Source: Shewanella pealeana ATCC 700345
Lineage (GTDB): Bacteria; Pseudomonadota; Gammaproteobacteria; Enterobacterales; Shewanellaceae
Assembly (NCBI RefSeq): GCF_000018285.1
Contig: NC_009901.1
Location: 3,657,001-3,721,000, forward strand
DNA: 64,000 bases
Direction: 5' to 3'
Position numbers and translations under genes: made by a program. Shown here one piece after another: positions 9,812-19,167 of this stretch. The first letter of the stretch is position 1, and each line of letters starts with the position of its first letter. The notes under the pieces were generated by a model. That model worked only from the letters and a program-made list of their open reading frames with translations, did not search any database and was not told the DNA's origin.

Positions 9812-9987
9812 CTTTATTAATTACTAATTCACGTTTAGTACACACTTCTAGTCATAACAACGAAAAAATAACAGCTGTACTGTTTAGCAAAAATTGAAGT
9901 TAACCGCTCAAAATTAGCCATTCAAATCTAGTCATTTGAATTCGAAATGGAAGTTAGATACAAAAATATAAATCAAACGAGGCAAGC

Positions 9988-11631
9988 ATGACCTTTATTC
10001 AACTTCTCGCAAGTTTAACGCCGATTATCAGCGTTATGCTGTTTTTAGTCCTACTCAGGATGCCTGCATCCAGAGCCATGCCAATTTCTATGGTGTTCAC
10101 CGGCCTCGCTGCAGTATTCGTTTGGCAGATGGACACCACCTTCTTAGCCGCCTCAGTGGTTGAAGGATTACTTTCGGCCCTAACTCCACTGACGATTATC
10201 TTTGGCGCAGTATTCTTGCTTAACACGCTTAAATACTCAGGAGCTATGGATACCATTCGCGCAGGTTTCACCAACATCAGCGGGGATGCTCGAGTTCAGG
10301 TCATCATCATATGTTGGTTGTTTGGCTCATTTATCGAAGGTTCAGCTGGTTTTGGTACGCCTGCAGCGATTGGTGCACCATTACTGGTATTATTGGGAAT
10401 TCCACCTATTGCTGCTGCGGTTGTCGCCTTGATTGCCGACTCGACCTCGGTATCGTTTGGTGCTATCGGCCTGCCTGTTCTGTTTGGTATGGAGCAAGGG
10501 CTGACACAAGGTGGCAGCAATATGGCCGCAGAACAAATCGCTCAACATGGCGGTAGTTTTGCCGAGTACGCGCAGTTTATTGCCATGCACATGATCACTA
10601 TCGATTTAATCACTGGCACGCTGATCCCATTGACTATGGTGGCAATACTTACAGGCTTCTTCGGGCGTAATAAATCCTTTAAAGAAGGTTTAGCCATCTG
10701 GAAATTCGCTCTATTTGCAGGCCTTGCTTTCACCGTTCCCGCCTGGTTAATCAACTACTTTGCCGGTCCTGAATTCCCATCAGTGATTGGTGCACTTGTG
10801 GGTATGGCGCTAGTAATTCCAGTCGCCAAGAAAGGCTATCTATTACCAAAAGAGCAATGGAATGATTTTGCGGAAAATGACGGCCAAGAGCGTAAAGAGT
10901 TGGCCACCGAGGTAAAGTTTTCTCAACTTGCAGCATGGTCGCCTTACTTGATTATGGCTACGCTACTGGTACTTTCTCGTACCATCGCGCCGCTTAAAAC
11001 CTGGTTATCTAGCTTTAACATCAGCTGGACAGGCTTGCTAGGCACAGAGCTCAAAGCAGGCTTCGCCACACTTTATGCGCCAGGCGCCTTCTTCGTCTTA
11101 GTCTGTATCCTTGGCTTCTTCCTATTTAAGATGAAGTCTCCCGCGATAAAAGAGTCCATCTCAGTCTCTTGTAAGTCTATGGTGCCAACTATTATCTCCC
11201 TTGGCGCATCGGTACCTATGGTGAAAATCTTCCTTAACTCTGGTGAAAATGCATCGGGGCTTGCCTCTATGCCTGTCGCTCTGGCCGATACGCTGGCTAA
11301 CAGCATGGGCGCAGTATGGGCTTGGGTATCACCGATTGTCGGTATATTTGGCGCTTTTCTATCGGGGTCTGCAACCTTCTCCAACATGATGTTCTCAGGT
11401 CTGCAATACAGTGTTGCCGATAATATTGGTGCCAACCACGCGCTAATTTTAGCCATGCAAGGCATTGGCGCTAACGCCGGTAACATGATGTGTGTAATGA
11501 ATGTAGTGGCTGCGGCTACGGTTGTGGGTATGGCGGGACGCGAATCAGAGATCATCCGTAAGACGATGCCTGTTGCACTAGGCTATGCTTTAGTCGCAGG
11601 AACTATCGCCGCGGTTTGGGGTGGTTTCTAA
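9988..11631 (+). CDS. lldP: Lactate permease LldP
   Basis: LldP imports lactate (L and D) with a proton across the inner membrane. The 547-residue protein is strongly hydrophobic, with roughly 13-14 membrane segments. It carries the conserved family region [21 protein letters not shown] near residue 110-130, and the second half has [18 protein letters not shown] and [19 protein letters not shown]. The RBS is GAGGC before the ATG at 9988. It opens the lactate locus. A hairpin sits between it and the dehydrogenase gene, so downstream transcription is probably attenuated rather than independent. Confidence 0.95.
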   Translation: MTFIQLLASLTPIISVMLFLVLLRMPASRAMPISMVFTGLAAVFVWQMDTTFLAASVVEGLLSALTPLTIIFGAVFLLNTLKYSGAMDTIRAGFTNISGDARVQVIIICWLFGSFIEGSAGFGTPAAIGAPLLVLLGIPPIAAAVVALIADSTSVSFGAIGLPVLFGMEQGLTQGGSNMAAEQIAQHGGSFAEYAQFIAMHMITIDLITGTLIPLTMVAILTGFFGRNKSFKEGLAIWKFALFAGLAFTVPAWLINYFAGPEFPSVIGALVGMALVIPVAKKGYLLPKEQWNDFAENDGQERKELATEVKFSQLAAWSPYLIMATLLVLSRTIAPLKTWLSSFNISWTGLLGTELKAGFATLYAPGAFFVLVCILGFFLFKMKSPAIKESISVSCKSMVPTIISLGASVPMVKIFLNSGENASGLASMPVALADTLANSMGAVWAWVSPIVGIFGAFLSGSATFSNMMFSGLQYSVADNIGANHALILAMQGIGANAGNMMCVMNVVAAATVVGMAGRESEIIRKTMPVALGYALVAGTIAAVWGGF

Positions 11632-11683
11632 CACCTGTTAAACCTGATTAGCAAGCATAACCTAACAGAATAATCATATCGTG

Positions 11684-11707
11684 AAAGCCGCAGAAACTGC
11701 GGCTTTA
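11684..11707 (+). terminator. Hairpin between lldP and dld-II
   Basis: A 10-bp stem, AAAGCCGCAG / CTGCGGCTTT, has a 3-base loop and a weak T tail (ATTC). It is a likely partial terminator that lowers dld-II expression relative to lldP. I see no separate strong promoter in the 33 bases that follow. Confidence 0.6.
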
Positions 11708-11739
11708 TTCACTCAAAATAAGTGTGTGAGAGAAAGTTC

Positions 11740-14559
11740 ATGTCGATTAATTATGAAGCTGTATTAAGAGATTTACGCAGACAGGTGGGCGAACACGCCG
11801 CCACTAACGATCCGGTACGCCGTTTTGCCTGGTCAACCGACGCCAGTTATTTTCGCATCGTGCCCGAGATAGTCGTTCACGCCGACACCTTAGAGCAAGC
11901 CAAACGCACACTCGCGATTGCTCGCACCTATGGCGCGCCAGTCACCTTTCGCGCCGCTGGTACCAGCCTTTCAGGCCAAGCCATTGGTGAAGGCATATTA
12001 CTCATTCTCGGTCACGATGGCTTTAGAACTTTAACGGTCAGTGACGATGCCTCGAAAATTACCTTAGGTACCGCTGTTATTGGCGCCGATGCTAACGCAG
12101 TACTCAAGCCGTTAAATAAAAAGATTGGTCCCGATCCTGCCACCATAGCATCGGCAAAAATAGGTGGAATCGTCTCGAACAACGCTTCGGGCATGTGTTG
12201 CGGCACGGCGCAAAACAGTTATCAAACGATTGCCTCTGCCAAACTACTGTTTGCCGATGGCACTGAGCTAGACACCGGCTGTGAATCGTCAAAAGAAGCC
12301 TTTAGTCAGTCGCATCCACAGTTACTCAAAGAGCTTACTGAACTTGCCGAGCTAACCGTTAACAACGCCACGCTTGCTGCACGAATTCGTAAGAAGTTCT
12401 CCATTAAAAACACCACAGGTTACAGCCTCAATGCACTGGTAGACTTTACAGATCCATTCGAGCTGATCAACCACCTGATTGTCGGCGCCGAAGGCACGCT
12501 CGCCTTTGTTGAAGAGGTCACTTACTACACGGTTGATGAGGCGCGCTTTAAAGCCTCTGCCATGGCAGTTTTTTTCAATATGGAAGATGCCGCTCGCGCT
12601 GTTCCGCCACTTGTTGGTGATAGCGTCGCCGCAGCCGAGTTGCTCGACTGGGCATCAATTAAAGCGGTAACGGGTAAGGCTGGCATGCCAGAATGGTTAG
12701 CGCAATTACCTGAAGGCGCCGCAATCTTATTGATTGAGTCACGTGCGAACGATAAAGAGACCTTAGAGATTTATACTCAGCATGTTATCGCTAAACTTGC
12801 CCATATTGAAACAGAGCGTCCAATTAGCTTCAGTGACGATCCAGCCGTATTTGGTCAGTACTGGGCGATGCGTTCAGGGCTGTTCCCCATTATTGGCGGC
12901 GAACGCCCTAAGGGCACCTCTGTTATCATCGAAGATGTGGCTTTCGAGCTAGAACACTTGGCTGCTGCGGCTAATGATTTAACCGAGTTATTCCATAAGC
13001 ATAATTACCCTGAAGGGGTGATTTATGGTCACGCACTCGCGGGTAACTTCCACTTTATCATCACTCCCACCTTCAACACTCAGGCTGACATCGAGCGTTT
13101 CCACGCCTTTATGCAAGATGTTGCCGAGATGGTGATCAATAAATACGATGGCTCGATGAAGGCTGAGCACGGCACCGGCCGCGCCGTCGCACCTTTCGTT
13201 GAGATGGAATGGGGCAGCGATGCTTATACCTTGATGAAACGTATCAAGCAGATCTTTGACCCTGAAGGGTTATTGAACCCTGGAGTTATTCTTAACGATG
13301 ATAATCAAATACACGTTAAAAACATCAAGCCCTGCCCCGTGGTCGATGACTTAGTCGACAAGTGTATCGAATGCGGTTTCTGCGAAAAAACCTGCCCAAC
13401 CTCAGCCTTAAATATGTCACCGCGTCAACGTATCGCAACCCTGCGTGAAATTGAGCGCCTAGAGCAGTCCGGCGACAAGCAAGCCGCAGAACAGATGCGC
13501 GCCGCAGCCAAGTATGATGTCGTCGATACCTGCGCCGCCTGTCAGCTTTGTACCATTGCCTGCCCAGTTGATAACAGCATGGGCGAGCTGGTACGTAAAC
13601 TGAGAACGCCGTATATCACCAGCACTGAGCAAAAGGTACTCGACTTCCAAGCTAAGCACTTTGGCGCGGTAAATCAGGTGATCAGCACAGGTTTTGATGT
13701 ACTGGGTACCATTCATAAAATCACCGGTAGCGCGATAACTGGCGCAATAATGAAAGCGGGACGCGTAGTCACTAAAGAAGTGCCTTATTGGAACCCAGAT
13801 TTCCCCAAAGGTGGCAAGCTACCTAAGCTAAGCGCGCCGCTTCCGGGTCAAGAAACTGTGGTTTATTTCCCTGCGTGCGGTGGCCGCACCTTTGGACCAA
13901 CGCCAAAAGATCCCGATAACCGCTCCCTACCGGAAGTGGTCGTCACGTTACTCGAACGCTCTGGTTATAACGTCATCACTCCAGAGAAGACTCGCGAGCT
14001 ATGTTGCGGTCAGATGTGGGAGTCTAAAGGAGACTTCAAAAATGCCGACGCTAAGCGCAAAGAACTGATTGAAGCCGTTTCGACCATGACTCAAGTCGGC
14101 AAACTACCGGTTATCATCGATGCGCTTTCATGTACTTACCGTACTCTTACCGGCGACAAGTCACTGACCGACAAAATCGAGATTGTCGATATGGTTGATT
14201 TTATCCATGACAAGCTACTCGATAAACTGACCATTACCAGCAAGAAACCAGCCGTCGCGCTGCACTTGGGCTGTAGTGCACGCAAGATGAAACTTGAACC
14301 TAAAATGGAAGCCATCGTCGATGCCTGCAGTAAACAAGTTGTTCGCCCGGCAGGAATAGATTGTTGCGGCTATGCCGGTGAAAAAGGGCTTTATAAGCCA
14401 GAGATAAATGCCAGCGCACTGCGTAACATCAAGAAGCTTATCCCGGTTGATGTGAGCGAAGGCTATTACGCTAACCGCATGTGTGAAGTAGGTTTAACTC
14501 AACATAGTGGCATCTCTTATCGCCACCTTGCCTACCTATTAGAGGAGTGTACTCGCTAG
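11740..14559 (+). CDS. dld: FAD/Fe-S D-lactate dehydrogenase (Dld-II type)
   Basis: This membrane-associated flavoprotein oxidises D-lactate to pyruvate and passes electrons to quinone. The 939 residues contain an FAD-binding type 4 domain (about 30-270; AAGTSLSGQAIGEG, NNASGMCCGT), an FAD-linked oxidase C-terminal domain (to about 530; YGHALAGNFHF, EHGTGRAVAPF), two 4Fe-4S motifs (CIECGFCEKTCP, CAACQLCTIACP), and a CCG-type C-terminal domain with ELCCGQMW and CCGYAGEKG. This is the Dld-II of Shewanella, unlike the short E. coli Dld. ATG at 11740 follows a GAGAGAAAG ribosome site; an upstream GTG (11722) is possible. Confidence 0.93.
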   Translation: MSINYEAVLRDLRRQVGEHAATNDPVRRFAWSTDASYFRIVPEIVVHADTLEQAKRTLAIARTYGAPVTFRAAGTSLSGQAIGEGILLILGHDGFRTLTVSDDASKITLGTAVIGADANAVLKPLNKKIGPDPATIASAKIGGIVSNNASGMCCGTAQNSYQTIASAKLLFADGTELDTGCESSKEAFSQSHPQLLKELTELAELTVNNATLAARIRKKFSIKNTTGYSLNALVDFTDPFELINHLIVGAEGTLAFVEEVTYYTVDEARFKASAMAVFFNMEDAARAVPPLVGDSVAAAELLDWASIKAVTGKAGMPEWLAQLPEGAAILLIESRANDKETLEIYTQHVIAKLAHIETERPISFSDDPAVFGQYWAMRSGLFPIIGGERPKGTSVIIEDVAFELEHLAAAANDLTELFHKHNYPEGVIYGHALAGNFHFIITPTFNTQADIERFHAFMQDVAEMVINKYDGSMKAEHGTGRAVAPFVEMEWGSDAYTLMKRIKQIFDPEGLLNPGVILNDDNQIHVKNIKPCPVVDDLVDKCIECGFCEKTCPTSALNMSPRQRIATLREIERLEQSGDKQAAEQMRAAAKYDVVDTCAACQLCTIACPVDNSMGELVRKLRTPYITSTEQKVLDFQAKHFGAVNQVISTGFDVLGTIHKITGSAITGAIMKAGRVVTKEVPYWNPDFPKGGKLPKLSAPLPGQETVVYFPACGGRTFGPTPKDPDNRSLPEVVVTLLERSGYNVITPEKTRELCCGQMWESKGDFKNADAKRKELIEAVSTMTQVGKLPVIIDALSCTYRTLTGDKSLTDKIEIVDMVDFIHDKLLDKLTITSKKPAVALHLGCSARKMKLEPKMEAIVDACSKQVVRPAGIDCCGYAGEKGLYKPEINASALRNIKKLIPVDVSEGYYANRMCEVGLTQHSGISYRHLAYLLEECTR

Positions 14560-14601
14560 TACCTTGCAATATTAAGCCTAAATCTTAGCAAGATAGAATC
14601 C

Positions 14602-14632
14602 ATTAGGGGCAGCGACTGCCCCTAATTCTTTT
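14602..14632 (+). terminator. Intrinsic terminator after dld-II
   Basis: An 11-bp stem, ATTAGGGGCAG / CTGCCCCTAAT, has a 3-base loop followed by TCTTTTC. It lies about 40 bases past the stop and separates lldP-dld from lldEFG. Confidence 0.85.
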
Positions 14633-14948
14633 CATTTACATCCAGATAAATCCCAGCCGCCATAAATACTCCATTTTTAGTTAGTCATATTCAACCTTTA
14701 GAGCTTTAACTCAACAATTATCTTGTTATACAAATAGATAGCTTGTTTTCATTTTTGCAAAAATGCTCGTTATTATTTACTAAATTAGCACTACTTTTTA
14801 CAAGGTTATCGGCCTATATTTAGAGTGTGAGTAAGTAAAAGCGAATGTCCGCTTACTAAAAAGTCGGCTTTTTAAGCAGACTTTTTGCGGCTACTTTTTA
14901 CAATTAGAAAGTCGCTAACAATGTCTGCAAAATAGAAGAGAAAACACA
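14633..14948 (+). other. Promoter/leader region of lldEFG
   Basis: This 316-base AT-rich gap contains no gene. Its right part (14828-14910) is full of short inverted repeats built from AAAAGTC and GACTTTTT. The strongest is listed separately. The region presumably carries the lldEFG promoter and a structured leader. Confidence 0.55.
14858..14886 (+). promoter_or_regulatory. Terminator-like hairpin in the lldE leader
   Basis: AAAAAGTCGGC pairs with GCAGACTTTTT (one mismatch) around a 7-base loop. The 3' arm ends in five T, as in an intrinsic terminator, yet it lies 62 bases upstream of the lldE start. It could act as an attenuator. Confidence 0.45.
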
Positions 14949-15692
14949 ATGAAGATTGCACTTTTCATTCCGTGTCTAGTGAATCAGATGGTCCCAGAAG
15001 TGGGAATAGCCACCTTAGAATTATTAGAAAAGCTCGGACACCAAGTCATACTGCCAAAAGGCCAAACATGCTGCGGCCAGCCAATGACCAACTCAGGTTG
15101 CTATAACGAAGCCAAGAAGACCACTATGAAATTGCTTAATGCCTTTAAGGGCGTTGAGTGTGATGCCATAGTGTGCCCAGCCGCTTCATGCCTTGTAGCC
15201 GCTAAAGAGAACTTTCACGAGTTTGATACAAGCTCTGAGGCTCAAGCTGTTATCGACAAGCTATATGAGTTAACTGAGTTTCTGCACGACGTCTCGCCTA
15301 TTCCAGCATTTACTAAGCCTTTTCCCCACAAGATCAGTCTACAGATGAGCTGTCATGGCATTCGCATGCTAGATCTGGCCACCCCAAGTGAGCAGATGGG
15401 CCCACGGATGAACAAGTTCGAAGCTGTACTTGCATCTATCCCCGAAATTGAAATTGTCTATCCAGAGCGCCGCGATGAATGCTGTGGTTTCGGTGGTACC
15501 TTCGCCCTAGATGAAGGCGCTGTCTCGGCTAAGATGGGCAAAGATAAAGCTCAGGCTCACGCCGAAACGGGCGCAGCTTATGCGGTTGGCTTCGATCCCT
15601 CTTGCCTGCTGCACATCGATGGTATGGTCAGACGACAGAAACTGCCAATTGAGACTCGTCATATCGCCCAAGTTATCAACGCAGCGCTTTAG
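14949..15692 (+). CDS. lldE: L-lactate dehydrogenase complex subunit LldE
   Basis: LldE (LutA family) is one of three subunits of the non-flavin Fe-S L-lactate dehydrogenase first described in S. oneidensis and B. subtilis. The 247-residue protein has two CCG (cysteine-rich) domains: TCCGQPMTNSGC near residue 45 with CPAASC near 80, and SCHGIRM near 135 with ECCGFGGTF near 180. These bind non-cubane or 4Fe-4S clusters in the family. It starts a compact lldE-lldF-lldG operon; lldF begins 8 bases downstream behind an AGGAGA ribosome site. Confidence 0.94.
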   Translation: MKIALFIPCLVNQMVPEVGIATLELLEKLGHQVILPKGQTCCGQPMTNSGCYNEAKKTTMKLLNAFKGVECDAIVCPAASCLVAAKENFHEFDTSSEAQAVIDKLYELTEFLHDVSPIPAFTKPFPHKISLQMSCHGIRMLDLATPSEQMGPRMNKFEAVLASIPEIEIVYPERRDECCGFGGTFALDEGAVSAKMGKDKAQAHAETGAAYAVGFDPSCLLHIDGMVRRQKLPIETRHIAQVINAAL

Positions 15693-15700
15693 GAGAAGAT

Positions 15701-17074
15701 ATGTCCACCTCTAATTCAGCGGTACACGCCCATAAGGCGGAGATCTTCTGTAAAGATGAATCCCGCGTTGATTGGCACTCTAAAGCCCTTTGGCTACTGC
15801 GTGAAAAACGCGACCGCGCGGCGGGCAGTTTGCCTGAGTGGGAACAGTTACGCCAAATTGGCTCGGAGATGAAGCTTCATACGCTGACCCACTTGGGCCA
15901 GTACTTAGAAGAGTTTGAGCAAAACTGCATAAAGAACAATATTCAAGTGCATTGGGCCAGAGATGGTGTAGAACACAATCGTATCGTGCATGAGATTTTG
16001 GCCAAACATCAGGTCAAGAAGTTAGTTAAGTCTAAATCTATGCTCACCGAAGAGTGCCATATGAATCCATATCTGGAGCAACATGGCATTGAGGTCATTG
16101 ATACCGATTTAGGCGAACGCATTATTCAGCTTGCAGGCCAGCCACCATCACACATTGTTGTGCCTGCTATTCACTTGAAAAAAGAGGAAGTCGGCGATCT
16201 ATTCCATGACAAACTTGGCACTGACGCCGGCGCTTCTGACCCACTTTATCTAACCCGCGCCGCCCGCGCACACTTGCGTGAACAATTCTTGTCTGCCGAT
16301 GCGGCGATGACAGGGGTGAATATGGCGATTGCCGATAAAGGGGCTGTGGTAGTGTGCACCAACGAGGGCAACGCCGACATGGGCGCCAACCTGCCAAAGC
16401 TGCAACTTCATTCGATGGGCATAGACAAGCTAGTGCCTAATATTGATAGCGCGGCAGTTCTGCTGCGTACGCTTGCCAGAAACGCAACTGGTCAGCCTAT
16501 TACCACCTACAGCTCTTTTTATCGCGGCCCACAAGATGGCGGCGAGATGCATGTGATTATTGTCGATAACGGCCGTACTGACATGCTAAAAGACAAAATC
16601 TTAGCCGAATCTTTAAAATGTATTCGCTGTGGTGGCTGCCTTAACACCTGTCCTGTGTATCGCCGCAGCGGCGGTTACAGTTACAACTACACCATTCCAG
16701 GGCCAATCGGTATCGCGGTGGGCTCGCAAAGGGATGATACCAACTCAATCCCTTGGGCATGTACCTTATGTGGCAGCTGCTCTTATGTTTGTCCAACTAA
16801 GGTACCACTGGATAAAATCATCCATCATCATCGCCGCCTAAAAGCCGAGGCAGGTAAACTCCCCTACGGCAAAGCCAGCTATATGCCGCTAGTCGGCAAG
16901 TTTATGGCCAGTGAAACGGCTCTTAATTGCTCGATGAGCGTTGCTCGTATAGCGCTTAGGATTTTACCGGGTAGCCTATTAAAACCATTTTCAGGCGCTT
17001 GGGGGAAATACCGTGAGCTACCCGTAGCCCCCAACTCAAGCTTCGAAGCTTGGTTTAAGAAAAACAGAGGGTAG
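15701..17074 (+). CDS. lldF: L-lactate dehydrogenase complex subunit LldF
   Basis: LldF (LutB family) is the ferredoxin-like electron-transfer subunit of the LldEFG L-lactate dehydrogenase. It has 457 residues. The N-terminal two thirds form the LUD domain (AIADKGAVVVCTNEGNADM near residue 210). Two 4Fe-4S motifs follow: CIRCGGCLNTCPVYRR near 307 and CTLCGSCSYVCPTKVP near 355. The short C-terminal DUF3390-like tail is present. It lies between lldE and lldG with gaps of 8 and 4 bases, so the three are made together. Confidence 0.94.
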   Translation: MSTSNSAVHAHKAEIFCKDESRVDWHSKALWLLREKRDRAAGSLPEWEQLRQIGSEMKLHTLTHLGQYLEEFEQNCIKNNIQVHWARDGVEHNRIVHEILAKHQVKKLVKSKSMLTEECHMNPYLEQHGIEVIDTDLGERIIQLAGQPPSHIVVPAIHLKKEEVGDLFHDKLGTDAGASDPLYLTRAARAHLREQFLSADAAMTGVNMAIADKGAVVVCTNEGNADMGANLPKLQLHSMGIDKLVPNIDSAAVLLRTLARNATGQPITTYSSFYRGPQDGGEMHVIIVDNGRTDMLKDKILAESLKCIRCGGCLNTCPVYRRSGGYSYNYTIPGPIGIAVGSQRDDTNSIPWACTLCGSCSYVCPTKVPLDKIIHHHRRLKAEAGKLPYGKASYMPLVGKFMASETALNCSMSVARIALRILPGSLLKPFSGAWGKYRELPVAPNSSFEAWFKKNRG

Positions 17075-17078
17075 AAAT

Positions 17079-17648
17079 ATGTCTAGCAAACACGACATTC
17101 TTAACGCATTAAAAAGCGCCGCGATTGCGCCTCAATCCATGCCTGTTATCGATATTTCGCCGCGAATCGACGATTTAATCGGCCAGTTTGAAACCAGCTT
17201 AAACACAGTGGCAGGCACATTACACCGTGAAGGTGGCTTAGCTAAGTTGCAGGCACAGGTTGATGAACATATTGCTCAAGGGATGCAAATCATCTCTATG
17301 GTTGACGGTGTTAAAGGTAATCGCGAAGTGACCGATACCGCCCACCAGCTAAGAGATATCGATTACGCAGTGATCCCAGGAGACTTAGGCGTTGCCGAAA
17401 ATGGTGCCATCTGGGTTAACAATAAAAACCTTGGCCATCGCGTGACGCCCTTTATCTGCGAAAACCTATTTTTGGTACTAAAGGCGAGCACAATTGTGGC
17501 CAATATGCATCAAGCAGCGAGTCGCATCACTCTTGAATCCGGAGAGTTCGGTACCTTTATCGCCGGACCATCTAAGACTGCCGATATTGAACAAGCACTC
17601 GTTGTGGGTGCTCACGGTGCCTGTAGCTTAAACGTGTATCTAGTTTAA
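17079..17648 (+). CDS. lldG: L-lactate dehydrogenase complex subunit LldG
   Basis: LldG (LutC family, LUD domain) is the third subunit of the L-lactate dehydrogenase complex. The 189-residue protein has no cysteine cluster of its own. It shows the family segment AVIPGDLGVAENGAIWVNN near residue 95, then TLESGEFGTFIAGPSKTADIEQALVVGAHGAC, which ends the LUD fold. It is the last gene of the operon, 4 bases after lldF, and a strong terminator follows. Confidence 0.92.
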   Translation: MSSKHDILNALKSAAIAPQSMPVIDISPRIDDLIGQFETSLNTVAGTLHREGGLAKLQAQVDEHIAQGMQIISMVDGVKGNREVTDTAHQLRDIDYAVIPGDLGVAENGAIWVNNKNLGHRVTPFICENLFLVLKASTIVANMHQAASRITLESGEFGTFIAGPSKTADIEQALVVGAHGACSLNVYLV

Positions 17649-17718
17649 GGTTACAGCTTGATAAAATATCCAATAAGCATATGACTTTCCAAAAGAAGTT
17701 AGTTTAAAACATCCATAT

Positions 17719-17760
17719 AAAAAGCCCTAAGCTCACTAGACGTAAGTTTAGGGCTTTTTT
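17719..17760. terminator. Bidirectional terminator after lldG
   Basis: AAAAAGCCCTAA (from 17719) pairs with TTAGGGCTTTTTT (to 17760) around a 17-base loop. A and T runs on both sides suit it to both lldG and the convergent TonB-domain gene. Confidence 0.85.
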
Positions 17761-17779
17761 AATATGTTAATCGACAATA

Positions 17780-18970
17780 TTAACGTCGCGTCGTCTCAAG
17801 CCAATAATCTAGCTTTACACTCATTCCTTGTACTTCAACAGCCTTACCATCTATAAATTTTGGTGCATAACGCCACTTTTTAAGTGCCTTTAATGATTCT
17901 TTCTTAAACTTGCTGCCACCTTGTGTATCGGTAACCATAGGGTCTTTAACAAAACCCATTTTATCTATGGTGAAACTCATCGTAGTACTCCCTGTTTTAC
18001 CCGCTTTGGCATAAGCCAATGGATATTTAGGTTCCTTACGAAACAATGGAGTAGGCTCGATATTATCGTTCCAGGGCGTCATGTTGCCGATAGCGATGCA
18101 ATGCTTTGTCGACTTATCACTCTCCCCATCAAGCTCATAGAGTTGAACTAATCTAGCATGTGCAGCAAGCTCATAAGGGTGACTATAATCGAGCATTTCA
18201 AACTGTTTAATAACCGCTAAAAATAGCTCCTCTGCCTCATCATAATCTTTTTCTGCAAGGCGAACATTACCCAAGGTGAAACTCGTTAGTACGCGCTTCA
18301 TTGCATCTTCAGGTAATAAATCTGCATAGGTTCGTTGAGCATCGAAAGCGTAATCGCGTACCTTAGGTCTGTAATAAGGGGTATTAACTAAGCGCTCAAA
18401 GTAAGCCATCTTTGTGTCGGCAAGCAACATTGCATTGTTTGCATAATCGGCAATTTCCAGTGCCTCATCTAAATAGCTTCGAGCCTCTTTATCTGTGCTG
18501 GCATCACTTAACCCTAGGAGCGGATCGATCAGTTCTTTCGCCTTATCGCCGTAGGTTTTACGGTATGTCACTAGCGCTACCTGATACAGCTCGAACGCCT
18601 GTAGCTTTAGCTTATTAGTCTTAGCTGCGTTTTCTTCCTCGAAGGTATTCTTAGGTACATTGACAATCAAGGCATTGCCCGCATTTAGTGCCAATATAGC
18701 CGTATCTAGGCTATCAGGGCCAAACTTCACTGTACCAAACTCGTAAGCCTTAAGCGCATAAAGCTCTATTTTCGCTTCATCCTTGGCGGTCACAGCGGCT
18801 TTATAAGCGGAATACGCGTCACCAAATTCAGAGGCTACAGCTTGAGGAGATAGCGCTAGAGCGCTTGCCAATATGGCGGCATAAAACAAGTTTCGGTTAG
18901 TTATACTTTTTCGTGAAGGCAAACTGCTATCTAGACTTGCTGTTTTTCCTAAATTAGGTGGAAGTAACAT
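17780..18970 (-). CDS. TonB C-terminal-domain protein with helical repeats
   Basis: This 396-residue protein has a hydrophobic segment at about residues 28-46 ending in AVASE, which is either a signal peptide with a long N-region or a TonB-like membrane anchor. Residues about 50-290 are predicted helical with TPR-like spacing (YDEAEELFLAVIKQFEML). The last 90 residues match the TonB C-terminal domain: PLFRKEPKYPLAYAKAG, then GSTTMSFTIDKMGFVKD and LKALKKWRYAPKFIDG. There is no Pro-rich linker and no exbB/exbD nearby, so classical TonB energy transfer is doubtful. AAGGA at good spacing supports the start at 18970. Confidence 0.75.
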   Translation of the reverse strand: MLLPPNLGKTASLDSSLPSRKSITNRNLFYAAILASALALSPQAVASEFGDAYSAYKAAVTAKDEAKIELYALKAYEFGTVKFGPDSLDTAILALNAGNALIVNVPKNTFEEENAAKTNKLKLQAFELYQVALVTYRKTYGDKAKELIDPLLGLSDASTDKEARSYLDEALEIADYANNAMLLADTKMAYFERLVNTPYYRPKVRDYAFDAQRTYADLLPEDAMKRVLTSFTLGNVRLAEKDYDEAEELFLAVIKQFEMLDYSHPYELAAHARLVQLYELDGESDKSTKHCIAIGNMTPWNDNIEPTPLFRKEPKYPLAYAKAGKTGSTTMSFTIDKMGFVKDPMVTDTQGGSKFKKESLKALKKWRYAPKFIDGKAVEVQGMSVKLDYWLETTRR

Positions 18971-19096
18971 GAAAAATCCTTATTCACTGTTATTATCTTT
19001 TATTAGTATTTTTTGCAAAACTGAACTAGTACAACTTTTGCACTATAGATAGAGCAAATTAACATAACGACTAACTTATAAGCAAGCTGAGCAGCC

Positions 19097-19134
19097 CCCG
19101 TTAATTTAGTAACAATTAAATTAAAATTAACGGG
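19097..19134. terminator. Stem-loop downstream of the MATE gene
   Basis: An 11-bp stem, CCCGTTAATTT / AAATTAACGGG, encloses 16 bases. It lies between the MATE stop (19168) and the start of the TonB-domain gene. There is no clear T run on either side, so a terminator role for the MATE gene is only likely. Confidence 0.4.
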
Positions 19135-19167
19135 TTACGCCGTGTACCTATGTTCTACAAGTCAATA

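Larger units (their letters stand above)
9318..9987. other. Long regulatory gap upstream of lldP
   Basis: About 670 AT-rich bases precede the lactate permease gene. The distal half shows nothing I can name; a 61-codon minus-strand frame (9513-9698) lacks a ribosome site and homology I can recognise. The proximal half holds three symmetrical sites, listed separately, that look like CRP/FNR-family operators. The 5' untranslated leader before lldP may be about 100 bases or more. Confidence 0.6.

Noticed and set aside
11073..11555. A 160-codon frame antisense to lldP
   Set aside because: It is a shadow of the hydrophobic lldP reading frame and has no start signals.
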